A stretch of DNA of 64,000 nt from JAJXZP01 sp963787185 (GTDB lineage Bacteria; Spirochaetota; Spirochaetia; Treponematales; Rectinemataceae). The position numbers and the translations under genes are program-made. Positions 42,317 through 49,794 of this stretch are shown piece after piece (the first letter of the stretch is position 1; each line of letters begins with the position of its first letter). The stretch covers positions 1 to 64,000 of the forward strand of contig CAWBCC010000009.1 of NCBI GenBank assembly GCA_963787185.1. The letters run 5' to 3'. The notes beneath the pieces were generated by a model. It was given only the letters and a program-made list of their open reading frames with translations. It did no database searches and had not been told where the DNA came from.

Positions 42317-42922
42317 ATGGAACTTTTTGTCGCCACGGGCAATCCCCACAAGCTCTTGGAGCTCGCCCCCGCCCTGCCGGGGCATATCCTCAGAAGCCCG
42401 GACGAAGCCGGCCTCCGGGGTTTCGAAGTCGAAGAAGACGGCCGAACCTTCGTCGACAACGCGTTGAAGAAGGCCCTGACGCTCTATCGACTGATCGGTC
42501 GCCCTTCCTTGGCCGATGACTCGGGCTTGGTCGTCGGGGCGCTGGGCGGCGCTCCGGGCGTCATGTCCGCGCGCTATGGCTCTCCCGACGGCGGCGTCTC
42601 GAAGCTCGATGCGGCCGCGCGCAACCGGTTCCTCTTGGCCGAAATGGCCGACAAGGAAGATCGCACGTGCGCTTTCGTATGTTGCCTGGTTCTGGCGCTT
42701 TCCGAGGACCGGCTTTTTGTGGTACAGGAAACCTGTCCGGGCGAACTGCTTCGCGAGAGTCGAGGCTCCGGCGGTTTCGGATACGATCCCGTGGTCTGGC
42801 TTCCCGCATTGAAGAAAACGGTCGCGGAGCTCCATGTCGAGGAGAAAAATCGCATATCACATCGCGGTAGAGCCTGCACACGCATGTACTCTCTGATCGC
42901 CGATCTGGAGGCCCGGCCATAG
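42317..42922 (+). CDS. rdgB: Non-canonical purine NTP pyrophosphatase (RdgB/HAM1)
   Basis: 201 residues that remove dITP, dUTP-like and XTP from the nucleotide pool. Family motifs are VATGNPHKLLEL, RTFVDNALKKA, LADDSGLVVGALGGAPGVMSARY, GSGGFGYDPVVW and KNRISHRGRA. All catalytic residues (Lys, Glu, Asp) are in place. It ends shortly before the rpmE terminator on the opposite strand. Confidence 0.95.
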   Translation: MELFVATGNPHKLLELAPALPGHILRSPDEAGLRGFEVEEDGRTFVDNALKKALTLYRLIGRPSLADDSGLVVGALGGAPGVMSARYGSPDGGVSKLDAAARNRFLLAEMADKEDRTCAFVCCLVLALSEDRLFVVQETCPGELLRESRGSGGFGYDPVVWLPALKKTVAELHVEEKNRISHRGRACTRMYSLIADLEARP

Positions 42923-42960
42923 AGCGCAAACGGTCCGGCCTGCGGCGCAGACCATCATCC

Positions 42961-43003
42961 ATAAAAAGAGGCTGTCCCGGAATTGCTTCCCGGACAGCCC
43001 TCT
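42961..43003 (-). terminator. Rho-independent terminator of rpmE
   Basis: On the minus strand GGCTGTCC and GGACAGCC form the stem, extended by GGG and CC pairs, and are followed by CTCTTTTTAT, about 20 bases after the rpmE stop. The plus-strand direction lacks a T-run. Confidence 0.85.
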
Positions 43004-43022
43004 GAACTGGAGCTTCGAACGC

Positions 43023-43238
43023 TTATTTCTGTTCCGGCGTTTTGATGCCGTACTTTCTGTTGAAGCGTTCGATGCGGCCGGCGGTGTCGACGAGTTTCTG
43101 CTTGCCGGTAAAGAAGGGGTGGCAGGCCGAACAAATTTCAACCTGAAGGTTCTTTACCGTCGAACGGGTCTCGATGACATTACCGCAGGCGCATGTGATG
43201 GTGGTCAATTCATACTTGGGATGAATGCCCTTTTTCAT
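43023..43238 (-). CDS. rpmE: 50S ribosomal protein L31
   Basis: 71 residues: MKKGIHPKYELTTITCACGNV, the second Cys pair in EICSACHPFFTGKQKLVDTAGRIERFNRKYG. The four cysteines mark the zinc-binding (C+) form. GGAGG lies seven bases before the ATG. It is a separate unit with its own terminator; rho lies upstream on the same strand after 137 bases. Confidence 0.96.
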   Translation of the reverse strand: MKKGIHPKYELTTITCACGNVIETRSTVKNLQVEICSACHPFFTGKQKLVDTAGRIERFNRKYGIKTPEQK

Positions 43239-43375
43239 GACGAAACCTCCATGCGCGATCCCGAATGTCTGAAAACCGGCCACTAGGACGGCGAAGCATA
43301 AATATAACGCGATTCGATTCCTTTCGGAACTTAAACCGCGATAAAACCCGATCCCATAGTCCGTCCGCCCTCGCT

Positions 43376-45142
43376 TTACGGAGTGTTCATCGAACGGAGG
43401 AAGGCCTCATTATTCTTGGATTTCATCATCCTGTCAATAAGTAGCTCGATGATCTCCACGTCGTCCATCGGGTTGATGACCTTGCGAAGTACCCAAATTT
43501 TCTGAAGTTCCTCTTCCGTGAGAAGCAACTCTTCCTTCCGCGTGCCCGACTTCTTGATGTTGATGGCAGGGAAGGTTCTTCGATCGGAGAGGCGGCGATC
43601 GAGATTTATCTCCATATTGCCCGTGCCCTTGAACTCTTCGAAGATCACTTCGTCCATCCGCGAACCCGTGTCGATGAGTGCCGTAGCGATGATCGTGAGG
43701 GAGCCCCCCTGTTCTATGTTGCGCGCCGCTCCGAAAAACCGCTTGGGCTTATGCAGAGCATTTGAATCCACGCCGCCCGAGAGAATTTTGCCCGAGGTGG
43801 GCACGGTCTGGTTGTAGGCGCGCGCGAGGCGGGTGATCGAGTCGAGAAGAATCACCACATCCTTGCCGTGCTCCACCAGGCGTTTCGCCTTGTCGAGCAC
43901 CATTTCGGCGACTTGAACGTGACGCGTTGCCTGCTCGTCGAAGGTCGAGGAGATGACTTCGGCCTTGACCGTGCGCTCCATGTCGGTAACCTCTTCCGGC
44001 CGCTCGTCGATGAGGAGGACGATGAGATATACCTCGGGATGGTTCTTCGTGATCGCATTGGCGATCTTCTGGAGAAGGATCGTTTTTCCCGTCTTGGGCG
44101 GCGACACCACCAAGGCACGTTGGCCTTTTCCGATCGGGCAGAACAGATTGATGATGCGAGTCGATATCTCCTCGGTCGTGGTCTCGAGATTGAGGCGCTC
44201 GTGGGGATAGAGAGGAGTGAGGTTTTCGAAGGGGATGCGATTCTGGGCGACGGCGGGTTCGTCGAAGTTGACTTGCTCGACCCGCAGCATCGCGAAGAAG
44301 CGCTCGCCCTCTTTGGGGCTGCGAATTTGACCGTATACGGTGTCGCCCGTCTTGAGATTGAACAGCCTGATCTGCGAGGGCGAGATGTAAATGTCGTCCG
44401 AGCCCGGAAGATAAGAGTTCTGCGGAGAGCGGAGAAAGCCGTAACCGTCGGGTAGTATCTCGAGAGAACCGTATGCGTAGATTATCCCGCCGCGGTCCGT
44501 ATGCGCTTTCAAGATGTAGAAGATCAGCTCCTGTTTCTTGAAAGCGATCATTTCGTCGTGATTTATGCCGTAGCGGGATCCGAGATCGCGGAGCTCCTTG
44601 AGCCCCATCTCCGAAAGATCATTGATGGATAGCCTTGATCGGTTTTCACCGTAGTCGGATCTGCCCTGGTTTTCGCCGGCCGGAGCGTTCCGCTCGCTAT
44701 TTTCCTGGCGGCGAACGAAACCGGCCTGCATGGAATCGCGGCTGTCTCGTTCTTCCGGAACACCTCGTTCCGGCGAAGCTCGTCGCTCGTCCGGCCTGCG
44801 ATCGTCGGTGGGTCGGCCCGCGGGAAGAGGTTCGCCGTCCGCTCTCGGCGGTCTTCGTCTGACACGAATGCGTACGGGGCTGCGGCCTTCGGCTTCGACG
44901 GCCGCATCGGCCATGCCGTCCGCGACGTCCCCGGCTGCGGACTCGGCAGCCAGCTCCGACTCGTCCACCGAGAGCCGGACGCCGTCGTCCGTATCGGCTG
45001 TTTCGCTCATCGCGTCCGTCGTCGTGTCTGCGGCCGACTCTCGTCCGACCAGGGAAAGCTCGGGCTGAACCTCGCTTTCCTGTTCGCCGCGGTCGAGGTC
45101 TTCGGCCTGCTCGGCCGACCTGCGCTTGCGGATTATCGCCAT
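43376..45142 (-). CDS. rho: Transcription termination factor Rho
   Basis: 588 residues, longer than the usual 420 because of an N-terminal acidic and arginine-rich extension (about residues 1-170) before the Rho-N domain (LSEMGLKELRDLGSRYGINHDEMIAFKKQ). The RNA-binding OSFD domain (YGFLRSPQNSYLPGSDDIYIS) follows, then the ATPase: IGKGQRALVVSPPKTGKT (Walker A), LLIDERPEEVTDM, VVILLDSITRLARAYN and GGVDSNALHKPKRFFGAARN. The start at 45142 has GGAGAG just upstream; starts at 45154 and 45175 are possible. It is transcribed from a consensus promoter at 45353-45381, giving a leader of about 200 bases that may carry autoregulation. Confidence 0.95.
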   Translation of the reverse strand: MAIIRKRRSAEQAEDLDRGEQESEVQPELSLVGRESAADTTTDAMSETADTDDGVRLSVDESELAAESAAGDVADGMADAAVEAEGRSPVRIRVRRRPPRADGEPLPAGRPTDDRRPDERRASPERGVPEERDSRDSMQAGFVRRQENSERNAPAGENQGRSDYGENRSRLSINDLSEMGLKELRDLGSRYGINHDEMIAFKKQELIFYILKAHTDRGGIIYAYGSLEILPDGYGFLRSPQNSYLPGSDDIYISPSQIRLFNLKTGDTVYGQIRSPKEGERFFAMLRVEQVNFDEPAVAQNRIPFENLTPLYPHERLNLETTTEEISTRIINLFCPIGKGQRALVVSPPKTGKTILLQKIANAITKNHPEVYLIVLLIDERPEEVTDMERTVKAEVISSTFDEQATRHVQVAEMVLDKAKRLVEHGKDVVILLDSITRLARAYNQTVPTSGKILSGGVDSNALHKPKRFFGAARNIEQGGSLTIIATALIDTGSRMDEVIFEEFKGTGNMEINLDRRLSDRRTFPAINIKKSGTRKEELLLTEEELQKIWVLRKVINPMDDVEIIELLIDRMMKSKNNEAFLRSMNTP

Positions 45143-45343
45143 GGGTCTCTCCATACTTTTCTCTGGATTGTTCATGTACCGTTTGTGACGGGCTTCATGC
45201 CCGTTCCTCGCTGAAGATCCGATTTGTGTCGGGATTGCGGCGTCGCACTCGAGGCCAAAAAGAGTCCGACCGCCCGGGGCGGAGCAACGACTCTTGCCTG
45301 GTATACATCGCAGCGGCCTTACACCGAAACGACATCCGACGCT

Positions 45344-45916
45344 CTAAAGGCCACTATAGACCGTCCCCGGGGGGTTGTCAATATCGGCCGCTTTATTCCC
45401 GGCGACGCCGGGAATAAAGTCCGCATAATCCAATGCGCCGCGCAGTGCATGCTCGGCCGCGGCTCGCCTGATGGCCCGGCGATCGCCCGCGAAAATCTTC
45501 GATTCTTCGCGCGAAGCGCCGCCCTTCATTGCCCAACTGAACCACACCAGACCGACCGGTTTTTCGACGGTTCCGCCGGTCGGACCGGCGACCCCCGTGA
45601 TGCCGATAGCCAAATCGGCGCCGCTTTTCCGCAGGATGCCCATGGACATCGCGCGGGCCGTCTCCGCGGAGACGGCGCCGTGGCTGTCGATCGTTTCACG
45701 TTCCACTGCGAGCAATTCCATTTTGCAATCGTTGGAGTAAGCCACCACACCTCCCCAAAGAACGGCCGAAGAGCCGGAAACGTCGGTGAGGAGCGCCGAG
45801 ACAAGTCCGCCGGTGCAAGATTCGGCCGTCGCAATCTTCAGACCGTGCGCCGAAAAGAACGCGACCAGCGCGACCGCCTGGGGCGATCCATCGGATCGCC
45901 CGCTCTCGGGAATCAC
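45344..45916 (-). CDS. CinA C-terminal-domain amidase (PncC-like)
   Basis: 190 residues of the competence/damage-inducible CinA C-terminal family, typically nicotinamide-nucleotide amidase: LKIATAESCTGGLVSALLTDVSGSSAVLWGGVVAYSNDCK, AVSAETARAMSMGIL, AIGITGVAGPTGGT and KPVGLVWFSW. The nucleophilic Ser is in AESCTGG. The N-terminal molybdopterin-binding domain of long CinA is absent. The GTG at 45916 overlaps the bactofilin stop (GTGA). A 13-bp hairpin (45391-45419) and the rho promoter lie in its 3' end. Confidence 0.88.
   Translation of the reverse strand: MIPESGRSDGSPQAVALVAFFSAHGLKIATAESCTGGLVSALLTDVSGSSAVLWGGVVAYSNDCKMELLAVERETIDSHGAVSAETARAMSMGILRKSGADLAIGITGVAGPTGGTVEKPVGLVWFSWAMKGGASREESKIFAGDRRAIRRAAAEHALRGALDYADFIPGVAGNKAADIDNPPGTVYSGL
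45353..45381 (-). promoter_or_regulatory. Sigma-70-type promoter of rho
   Basis: TTGACA (45381-45376), a 17-base spacer and TATAGT (45358-45353) on the minus strand. It lies within the last codons of cinA and directs transcription towards rho. It has the same TTGACAACnC context as the promoters at 47395 and 48230. Confidence 0.8.
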
Positions 45917-46311
45917 TCGCTTTCGCCGATTTCCGACGCGAAGGGATTGAACGCGCCGGGATCGCGTATCATCTCGCACGTGCCCTCGAATATGACACCG
46001 TCGGCTATTCGGAGTTTAGCGGTGCGCACGTTGCCGTAAACTTTTGCGGTGGGCAGGAGCTCGAGACGGTCGGCGGCCTCTATGTCGCCTCGCACGATTC
46101 CGCTCACGATGACGCTCGTGGCGCGGATTCGACGGGCGCTCACCGTGGCATCGGCGTCTATGACGAGCTTGCCCATCGCGTCAATCTCGCCTTCGAAGCT
46201 GCCTTTGATGCGCAGGGAATCTTTGAAGTGAAGCGTGCCGGCAAAGCTGGTTTCCTTGCCGAGAGTCGTGGCGATGAGGGGAAGGGCCTCGTCTTTCTTT
46301 TGCTTAGGCAT
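45913..46311 (-). CDS. Bactofilin
   Basis: 132 residues of the bactofilin (DUF583) family. The beta-helix core runs from TSFAGTLHFKDSLRIKGSFEGEI through GKLVIDADATVSARRIRATSVIVSGIVRGDIEAADRLELLPTAKVYGNV to DGVIFEGTCEM. Bactofilins polymerise into cytoskeletal filaments involved in cell shape. The start at 46311 (MPKQKKDEALPL) is preferred to 46359 because the latter overlaps the preceding gene. It sits 14 bases after the small TPR protein gene and overlaps cinA. Confidence 0.88.
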   Translation of the reverse strand: MPKQKKDEALPLIATTLGKETSFAGTLHFKDSLRIKGSFEGEIDAMGKLVIDADATVSARRIRATSVIVSGIVRGDIEAADRLELLPTAKVYGNVRTAKLRIADGVIFEGTCEMIRDPGAFNPFASEIGESE

Positions 46312-46325
46312 CTGTGTCCATGACC

Positions 46326-46547
46326 TCACTTGGTCTTGAAAACGAATACACCGTCCCAATCCTCGGGGGGAGGAGTCTGGGCGTAGTGCGCGCAGCGTTC
46401 GTAGTAAACGTTGGAAGGGCCGTCTTTGGCGTCGATTTCGATGGCCTCTTCGAACAGCTTCTTTGCTTCCTGAAACTGCATGAGCTTATAGAGTCGGCGC
46501 CCCTGGGCGAAGAGCTCCAGAACCTTTCGTTTGTCCTCCGTTATCAC
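46326..46547 (-). CDS. Small TPR-like protein
   Basis: 73 residues. One TPR-like helical pair (LFAQGRRLYKLMQFQEAKKLFEEAIEI) precedes D-G-P-S-N-V-Y-Y-E-R-C, then PPPEDWDGVFVFKTK. This ending is the same as that found at the C-terminus of many spirochaete adenylate/guanylate cyclases, so the protein resembles a detached cyclase tail. The GTG start has AGGAGG five bases upstream. A scaffold role next to bactofilin is possible but unproven. Confidence 0.7.
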   Translation of the reverse strand: MITEDKRKVLELFAQGRRLYKLMQFQEAKKLFEEAIEIDAKDGPSNVYYERCAHYAQTPPPEDWDGVFVFKTK

Positions 46548-46629
46548 AACAGCCTCCTGACGAAAGCCGATAGTGTAAGCTCGAATCGGGTTGTCGGTCG
46601 AAAATTCTCATCTTGATTCGAGCGACGAG

Positions 46630-47334
46630 CTAGAGGGAAGCATGGCCGCGATACTTCGTTTTTATGGCATGCAGAGCGGTTTCGGCGACTTTGATGCTCT
46701 CCGCTTCCGCAGCCAATGATGCAACCGCGCGGTTCAATTCGTCAAGCTTGGCGAGAGCACTTTCCGATTCCACTCTGGCGCTCTTCACGAAAGGGCGAGC
46801 GTTGCCGCACTCCGGTTCGAGGGCCGCGGCTTCTTTGATCATGGATGCGAGCGGATCCCGGAGCCCTTCGGCGAAGGCCAAGACGCGCTTCGCTATCTCC
46901 TCCGCCACCCGAATCCGCGCTTCGCGGTGCTCGATTTGGTGGATGAGCTCTCTGGTTCGAAGCACTGCCCTTATGCGGGCGAGTACTTCGCTGAAATTGA
47001 ATGGTTTCGTGATGTAGTCGTCGGCTCCGAGCTCGAGACCTTCGACCTTGTCCTTAACATCGTCCATCGCCGAGAACATTATGATGGGTACGTCCGCGAA
47101 GTCGCGAAATTCCTCGCTGGTCTTGATGATCTTCGTGACTTCCCAGCCGGAGAGTTTGGGCATGACATTGTCGAGGATCACCAGATCGGGCTTCCAGCGC
47201 TTGACCATTTCGAGCGCATCCGCGCCATTATCCGTTTTTTCGACTTCGAAACCCAGCTTCGAGAGCATCACATCGAAAAACTCGAGATTTATGGGTTCGT
47301 CATCGACGAGGAGAATACGCTTCTTGCTTTCCAT
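46630..47334 (-). CDS. Response regulator with degenerate histidine-kinase-like tail
   Basis: 234 residues. A complete receiver domain (DD at 11-12, phosphoacceptor Asp55 in VILDNVMP, Lys in YITKPF) is followed by a helical region with ARIRVAEEIAKRVLAFAEGLRDPLASMIKEAAAL. This resembles a HisKA H-box, but the histidine position is Glu (A-E-G-L-R-D-P-L where active kinases have A-H-E-L-R-N-P-L). No ATPase domain follows. It may act as a phospho-signal adaptor or dimeric phosphotransfer decoy. A consensus promoter lies at 47395-47423. Confidence 0.85.
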   Translation of the reverse strand: MESKKRILLVDDEPINLEFFDVMLSKLGFEVEKTDNGADALEMVKRWKPDLVILDNVMPKLSGWEVTKIIKTSEEFRDFADVPIIMFSAMDDVKDKVEGLELGADDYITKPFNFSEVLARIRAVLRTRELIHQIEHREARIRVAEEIAKRVLAFAEGLRDPLASMIKEAAALEPECGNARPFVKSARVESESALAKLDELNRAVASLAAEAESIKVAETALHAIKTKYRGHASL

Positions 47335-47394
47335 TCGGCTTTTCCATTCGATTTATTCGGTGAAGCGACAGGTGCGTCGCCGATCAACAAGGGC

Positions 47395-47423
47395 ATTGTC
47401 CCACAGGGGCCGCGCGTTGTCAA
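47395..47423 (-). promoter_or_regulatory. Sigma-70-type promoter of the response regulator unit
   Basis: TTGACA (47423-47418), 17-base spacer, GACAAT (47400-47395) on the minus strand, 61 bases upstream of the response regulator start. Confidence 0.65.
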
Positions 47424-47489
47424 TGCGATGAGACCACGCGGGCACCTCCCATCTAAGGAACGGAACGCTAATGGGAGGGCGCAGTGGGC

Positions 47490-47816
47490 TCAGAGCCTTT
47501 CGGCCGATGAATCGGCTTCGGGGTTGACCGACCATGCCGCTTTTTTGAGTTCTCTTCCGGGACGGAAGGAAGCGACTCCATGGTCGTCTACGGAAACGAT
47601 TGCGCCCGTCTTGGGATTTCGCGCCCTCTTGCGGCCTTTGCGAAGCTTGACTTCGAAGGTTCCGAACCCGCGCAGTTCGACGGTCTTGCCTGAAAGAATT
47701 GCCGACTTTATTTCCTCGAATAGGGCGTCGATGAGGCCATGGATATCTTTCCTATTGAGCGATCTACCCTCGTGAAGCGCTTCTATGAGCTCAGCCTTCG
47801 TGACTTTTCCGGCCAT
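47490..47816 (-). CDS. HU/IHF-family DNA-binding protein
   Basis: 108 residues: KVTKAELIEALHEGRSLNRKDIHGLIDALFEEIKSAIL, VELRGFGTFEVKLRKGRKRARNPKTGAIVSVDDHGVASFRPGRELKK. The DNA-intercalating Pro of the RNPKTG loop is present. It bends DNA and shapes the nucleoid. The start at 47816 has GGAGA eight bases upstream. The C-terminal tail (SVNPEADSSAERL) is slightly longer than typical HU. Confidence 0.92.
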   Translation of the reverse strand: MAGKVTKAELIEALHEGRSLNRKDIHGLIDALFEEIKSAILSGKTVELRGFGTFEVKLRKGRKRARNPKTGAIVSVDDHGVASFRPGRELKKAAWSVNPEADSSAERL

Positions 47817-47885
47817 GGTATGTTCTCCGGGCAAGAGGGCTTTTGCGCCGGCCGATGAATATGCTCATCACCGGCGCTTTTCTAT

Positions 47886-48155
47886 TTAGGCGTTGAGGGT
47901 ATTGACCATCCGTTGCATGCGAGACTTCTTCCGTGCCGCACTGTTTTTCTTGACGATGCCTTTTCGCGCGGCAGTGTCTATCCTCTTGATCATATCCTTG
48001 AGCGCGGTTTCTGCAGCGGCCTTGTCTTTGCCCAAGGCTGCGGTGACTATTTTCTTTGCGCTGCTGCGGATCGCGGTTTTTTCCGTCTTGTTTCGAAGGC
48101 GCCGTTTTTCGTTCTGTCGCTGACGCTTCTCCGCCGATTTATTCGTCTGGGCCAA
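47886..48155 (-). CDS. rpsT: 30S ribosomal protein S20
   Basis: 89 residues, very basic: NKSAEKRQRQNEKRRLRNKTEKTAIRS, KDMIKRIDTAARKGIVKKNSAARKKSRM. This is full length for S20. The start is TTG (48155) with a GGAGGGTAGG ribosome site. S20 genes in other bacteria often use weak start codons as part of autogenous control, so the TTG may be functional. The promoter is at 48230-48258. Confidence 0.95.
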   Translation of the reverse strand: MAQTNKSAEKRQRQNEKRRLRNKTEKTAIRSSAKKIVTAALGKDKAAAETALKDMIKRIDTAARKGIVKKNSAARKKSRMQRMVNTLNA

Positions 48156-48229
48156 AGGACCTACCCTCCCTGATGGGCGCTGAAAGATGTGCCGAAGCCG
48201 GACATTTCCGGATCACTGACTGTTAAAGT

Positions 48230-48258
48230 ACGTTAGCAGAAGCTCGGGGCGTTGTCAA
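48230..48258 (-). promoter_or_regulatory. Promoter of rpsT
   Basis: TTGACA (48258-48253), 17-base spacer, TAACGT (48235-48230) on the minus strand, giving a leader of about 70 bases before rpsT. Confidence 0.6.
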
Positions 48259-48310
48259 TATGGAGCCGAGTCTTCACATGCGCGAGCTTCCGTAGTATAA
48301 AGAATTATGG

Positions 48311-49141
48311 GTGCTGGTCGTGCTTAATGTTCTTATTCTGGTCGCAATCATCCTCTTTTTTATTCCATACGAGGCTATGCTCAGGATCAGGATCATGATT
48401 CACAGGGAGCGCGCCCAGGATATATTGCAAGAATATGCGTTGAAAACGGTCCATCGCATTTTTGCGATAATAAGAGCTTATGGAGCTTTTAGTCTCGAAT
48501 TCGAAGATCGTTCCGGGCAAGTCCTGCCCGAACGTTTTCTTTTGATTTCCAACCATCAAAGCCTTATCGACATTCCCGTTCTAATTTACCTTCTCTCCGC
48601 TCGGAGGCTGCGTTTCGTGGCGAAGAAGGAGCTTGGCGAGGGAATACCTCTCGTGTCCTTTCTCCTGCGTGCCCAAGGGCAGGCCCTCATAAAGCGACGC
48701 GGCGATCCCGCCCAGGCGATGAAGGCGCTCGTTCGCTTCGCGAGGCGATGCCGTCGCGACGGTACCTGTCCCGTCGTCTTTCCCGAAGGTACCAGATCGC
48801 GGGATGGTCTGGTGGGGGAGTTCTATACGGCGGGCGTGCGCCGTGTGCTCGAGCGCGAAAGCCTCCCCATCGTGGTGGCAGCGGTAGAGGGCGGCTGGAA
48901 TATCGCCAGTTTAGGCTCACTTGTCCGGAATCTTCGGGGAACGAGGTACCGCGTGAGAGTCCTGGAGGTTGCGCCCCCTCCTCGAGGAAAGAAAGCGATT
49001 TTGGAGACTGTACGAATTGCAAGGGAGCGAATTGCGGCGGAGATTTCTCTCATGCGTTCCGAAAGCGGATCGGCCCCCGCGTCTTTCGTGCCTCGCGTTC
49101 ATCGCAGCGGGCGGCCGGCGCGAAGCCTGGGCAAGGCTTGA
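48311..49141 (+). CDS. plsC: 1-acyl-sn-glycerol-3-phosphate acyltransferase (PlsC family)
   Basis: 276 residues. An N-terminal membrane helix (VLNVLILVAIILFFIPYEAM) is followed by the acyltransferase domain: the catalytic NHQSLID (NHx4D), FVAKKELGEGIPLVSFLLRAQ, GDPAQAMKALVRFARR, FPEGTRSRDG and LPIVVAAVEGGW. It transfers an acyl chain to lysophosphatidic acid in phospholipid synthesis at the inner membrane. It starts at GTG. The C-terminal 40 residues are low complexity. Confidence 0.9.
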   Translation: MLVVLNVLILVAIILFFIPYEAMLRIRIMIHRERAQDILQEYALKTVHRIFAIIRAYGAFSLEFEDRSGQVLPERFLLISNHQSLIDIPVLIYLLSARRLRFVAKKELGEGIPLVSFLLRAQGQALIKRRGDPAQAMKALVRFARRCRRDGTCPVVFPEGTRSRDGLVGEFYTAGVRRVLERESLPIVVAAVEGGWNIASLGSLVRNLRGTRYRVRVLEVAPPPRGKKAILETVRIARERIAAEISLMRSESGSAPASFVPRVHRSGRPARSLGKA

Positions 49142-49314
49142 ACGCATAAAATCGCGAATGCGGTTCCCCCATGGATGAACCGAGCTCTTGGCCCCGGTGC
49201 CGGAGTATGACGTTCCGCTGCCCCCGCCGCAATATTCGCAATTCCATATCGTTACTGCCTAAGGAAATAGTCCATCTTGCGGCGGACGCCGGTCTCATGT
49301 GGGTGGGGAGGAGA

Positions 49315-49485
49315 TCAGACAAAATCGCGGGGTCTGCGCTCCGTGCGCTTGCATTTTTCGCACTCGGCGACATTCCGAACCTTGCCATTTTCGAAGATGG
49401 TCCTCATCTTGACCTCTCCGCCGCAGGGGCAGAAGAACCGCTGGGTGGAGCTGGATGTACGAGCGTTCTTGGAAATCTGTGCCAT
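49315..49485 (-). CDS. Small zinc-ribbon protein of unknown function
   Basis: 56 residues with two Cys pairs (FFCPCGGEVKMRTI, AECEKCKRTERRP) forming a probable zinc ribbon, and a basic N-terminus (MAQISKNARTSSSTQR). The start has AAGGAG eight bases before it, a strong site, so translation is likely. It looks like a small conserved spirochaete protein, possibly ribosome- or RNA-associated, but no function can be assigned. Confidence 0.75.
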   Translation of the reverse strand: MAQISKNARTSSSTQRFFCPCGGEVKMRTIFENGKVRNVAECEKCKRTERRPRDFV

Positions 49486-49555
49486 GAATGACTCCTTTTC
49501 CTCGGCAGGAAGATAGCGAAAGCGCAGCCTACTGTCAATTGTGTCATAAATCGAG

Positions 49556-49596
49556 GCAAAAAAGAGCTCCCGAGGAAGGAGGAGTACCCCGGGAGC
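49556..49596 (-). terminator. Terminator-like hairpin with pyrimidine-rich loop
   Basis: On the minus strand GCTCCCG and CGGGAGC (49566-49596) form the stem, the loop contains TACTCCTCCTTCC, and TCTTTTTT follows. It lies 200 bases beyond the end of the ParB-like gene and 70 bases before the zinc-ribbon gene, so it may end the former unit or a separate small transcript. Confidence 0.65.
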
Positions 49597-49794
49597 GTCG
49601 CCACGAAAAGAAGGAAGGGTGACGGGATTCGTCGTCCTTCGAATCCCGTACACTCTAATAACAACGCGCAGGGGATCAGGTTACTCGAGTTGAAAGCGCT
49701 TTTGAGATTGTTCTATTGACTGAGGTATGAGCTTGTTCCTAAAGCTCTCTTCATCCAAGGGCCTCGGCCGAGAGATCGGCGTCCGAGACCTGCG
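49597..49794. other. Non-coding stretch between terminator hairpin and ParB-like gene
   Basis: No credible gene was found. Together with 49486-49555 this makes a gap of about 310 bases whose only recognisable signal is the terminator hairpin. A small RNA ending at that hairpin is possible (see findings). Confidence 0.4.
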
